Assembly: GCA_905236085.1 (NCBI GenBank)
Contig: CAJOOD010000156.1
Location: 1 to 5,058 of the forward strand
From: an uncultured Bacilli bacterium
GTDB lineage: Bacteria; Bacillota_I; Bacilli_A; RFN20; CAG-826
Reading direction: 5' to 3'
DNA: 5,058 nucleotides
Under the pieces are notes generated by a model. That model was not told the DNA's origin. It made no database searches and was given only the letters and a program-made list of their open reading frames with translations. Shown here in pieces: positions 5,032 through 5,058 of the stretch; the stretch's first letter is position 1; the number at the start of each line of letters is the position of its first letter. A program made the translations under genes and the position numbers.

Positions 5032-5058
5032 CATGATATTTTCATGGTCTGGTTAACG

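Noticed and set aside
5032..5046. CATGA/TCATG inverted repeat as a transposon end
   Set aside because: Five-base arms are too short, and no transposase or matching opposite end is present in the window.
1..5058. CRISPR array, toxin-antitoxin pair, defence or phage module
   Set aside because: No regularly spaced repeats, no small paired genes and no nuclease, integrase or transposase motifs were found on either strand.

Overview
The window is AT-rich bacterial chromosomal DNA. It looks like a low-GC Bacillota lineage, probably an uncultured Bacilli/Erysipelotrichia or Mollicutes-like gut bacterium. Support: strong A/T preference at third codon positions, a Ser/Glu-rich lipoprotein of the kind common in such genomes, an SLC45-like MFS carrier with close relatives in gut Bacillota, and a YjbK-like CYTH protein. 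The standard bacterial code fits: the tRNA-Trp has anticodon CCA, the tryptophan codons I checked are TGG, and the one gene-ending TGA reads as a stop. The species assignment is inference; no ribosomal marker is present.

Layout, left to right. (1) A tRNA-Trp gene on the minus strand (80-153) with its own promoter and Rho-independent terminator. (2) A divergent plus-strand lipoprotein (280-975) with a serine/glutamate spacer and a C-terminal domain of unknown function. (3) A strong hairpin (983-1012) between convergent genes, probably a bidirectional terminator. (4) A minus-strand two-gene operon, an MFS transporter (1764-3284) followed 2 nt later by a cytosolic glycerophosphodiester phosphodiesterase (1015-1761). 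(5) A 124-bp divergent promoter region. (6) A plus-strand two-gene operon, a NagD-like HAD phosphatase (3409-4233) and a CYTH-domain protein (4240-4788), ended by a terminator whose loop holds the CYTH stop codon. (7) At the right edge, a minus-strand remnant of a MATE-family transporter (4766-5011) that loses its reading frame about 47 bp before the window ends.

How the genes may work together. The MFS/GDPD pair suggests uptake of a substrate followed by cleavage to sn-glycerol-3-phosphate and an alcohol. The divergent HAD phosphatase belongs to a family that includes glycerol-phosphate and phosphoglycolate phosphatases, so a small glycerophosphodiester salvage module is conceivable but unproven. 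I see no CRISPR array, intact insertion sequence, phage gene or recognisable defence system. The most unusual points are the HAD and CYTH genes lying in one frame separated by a single TGA, the apparently leaderless start of the HAD gene, and the broken MATE gene. Most of the window is ordinary housekeeping and accessory metabolism.
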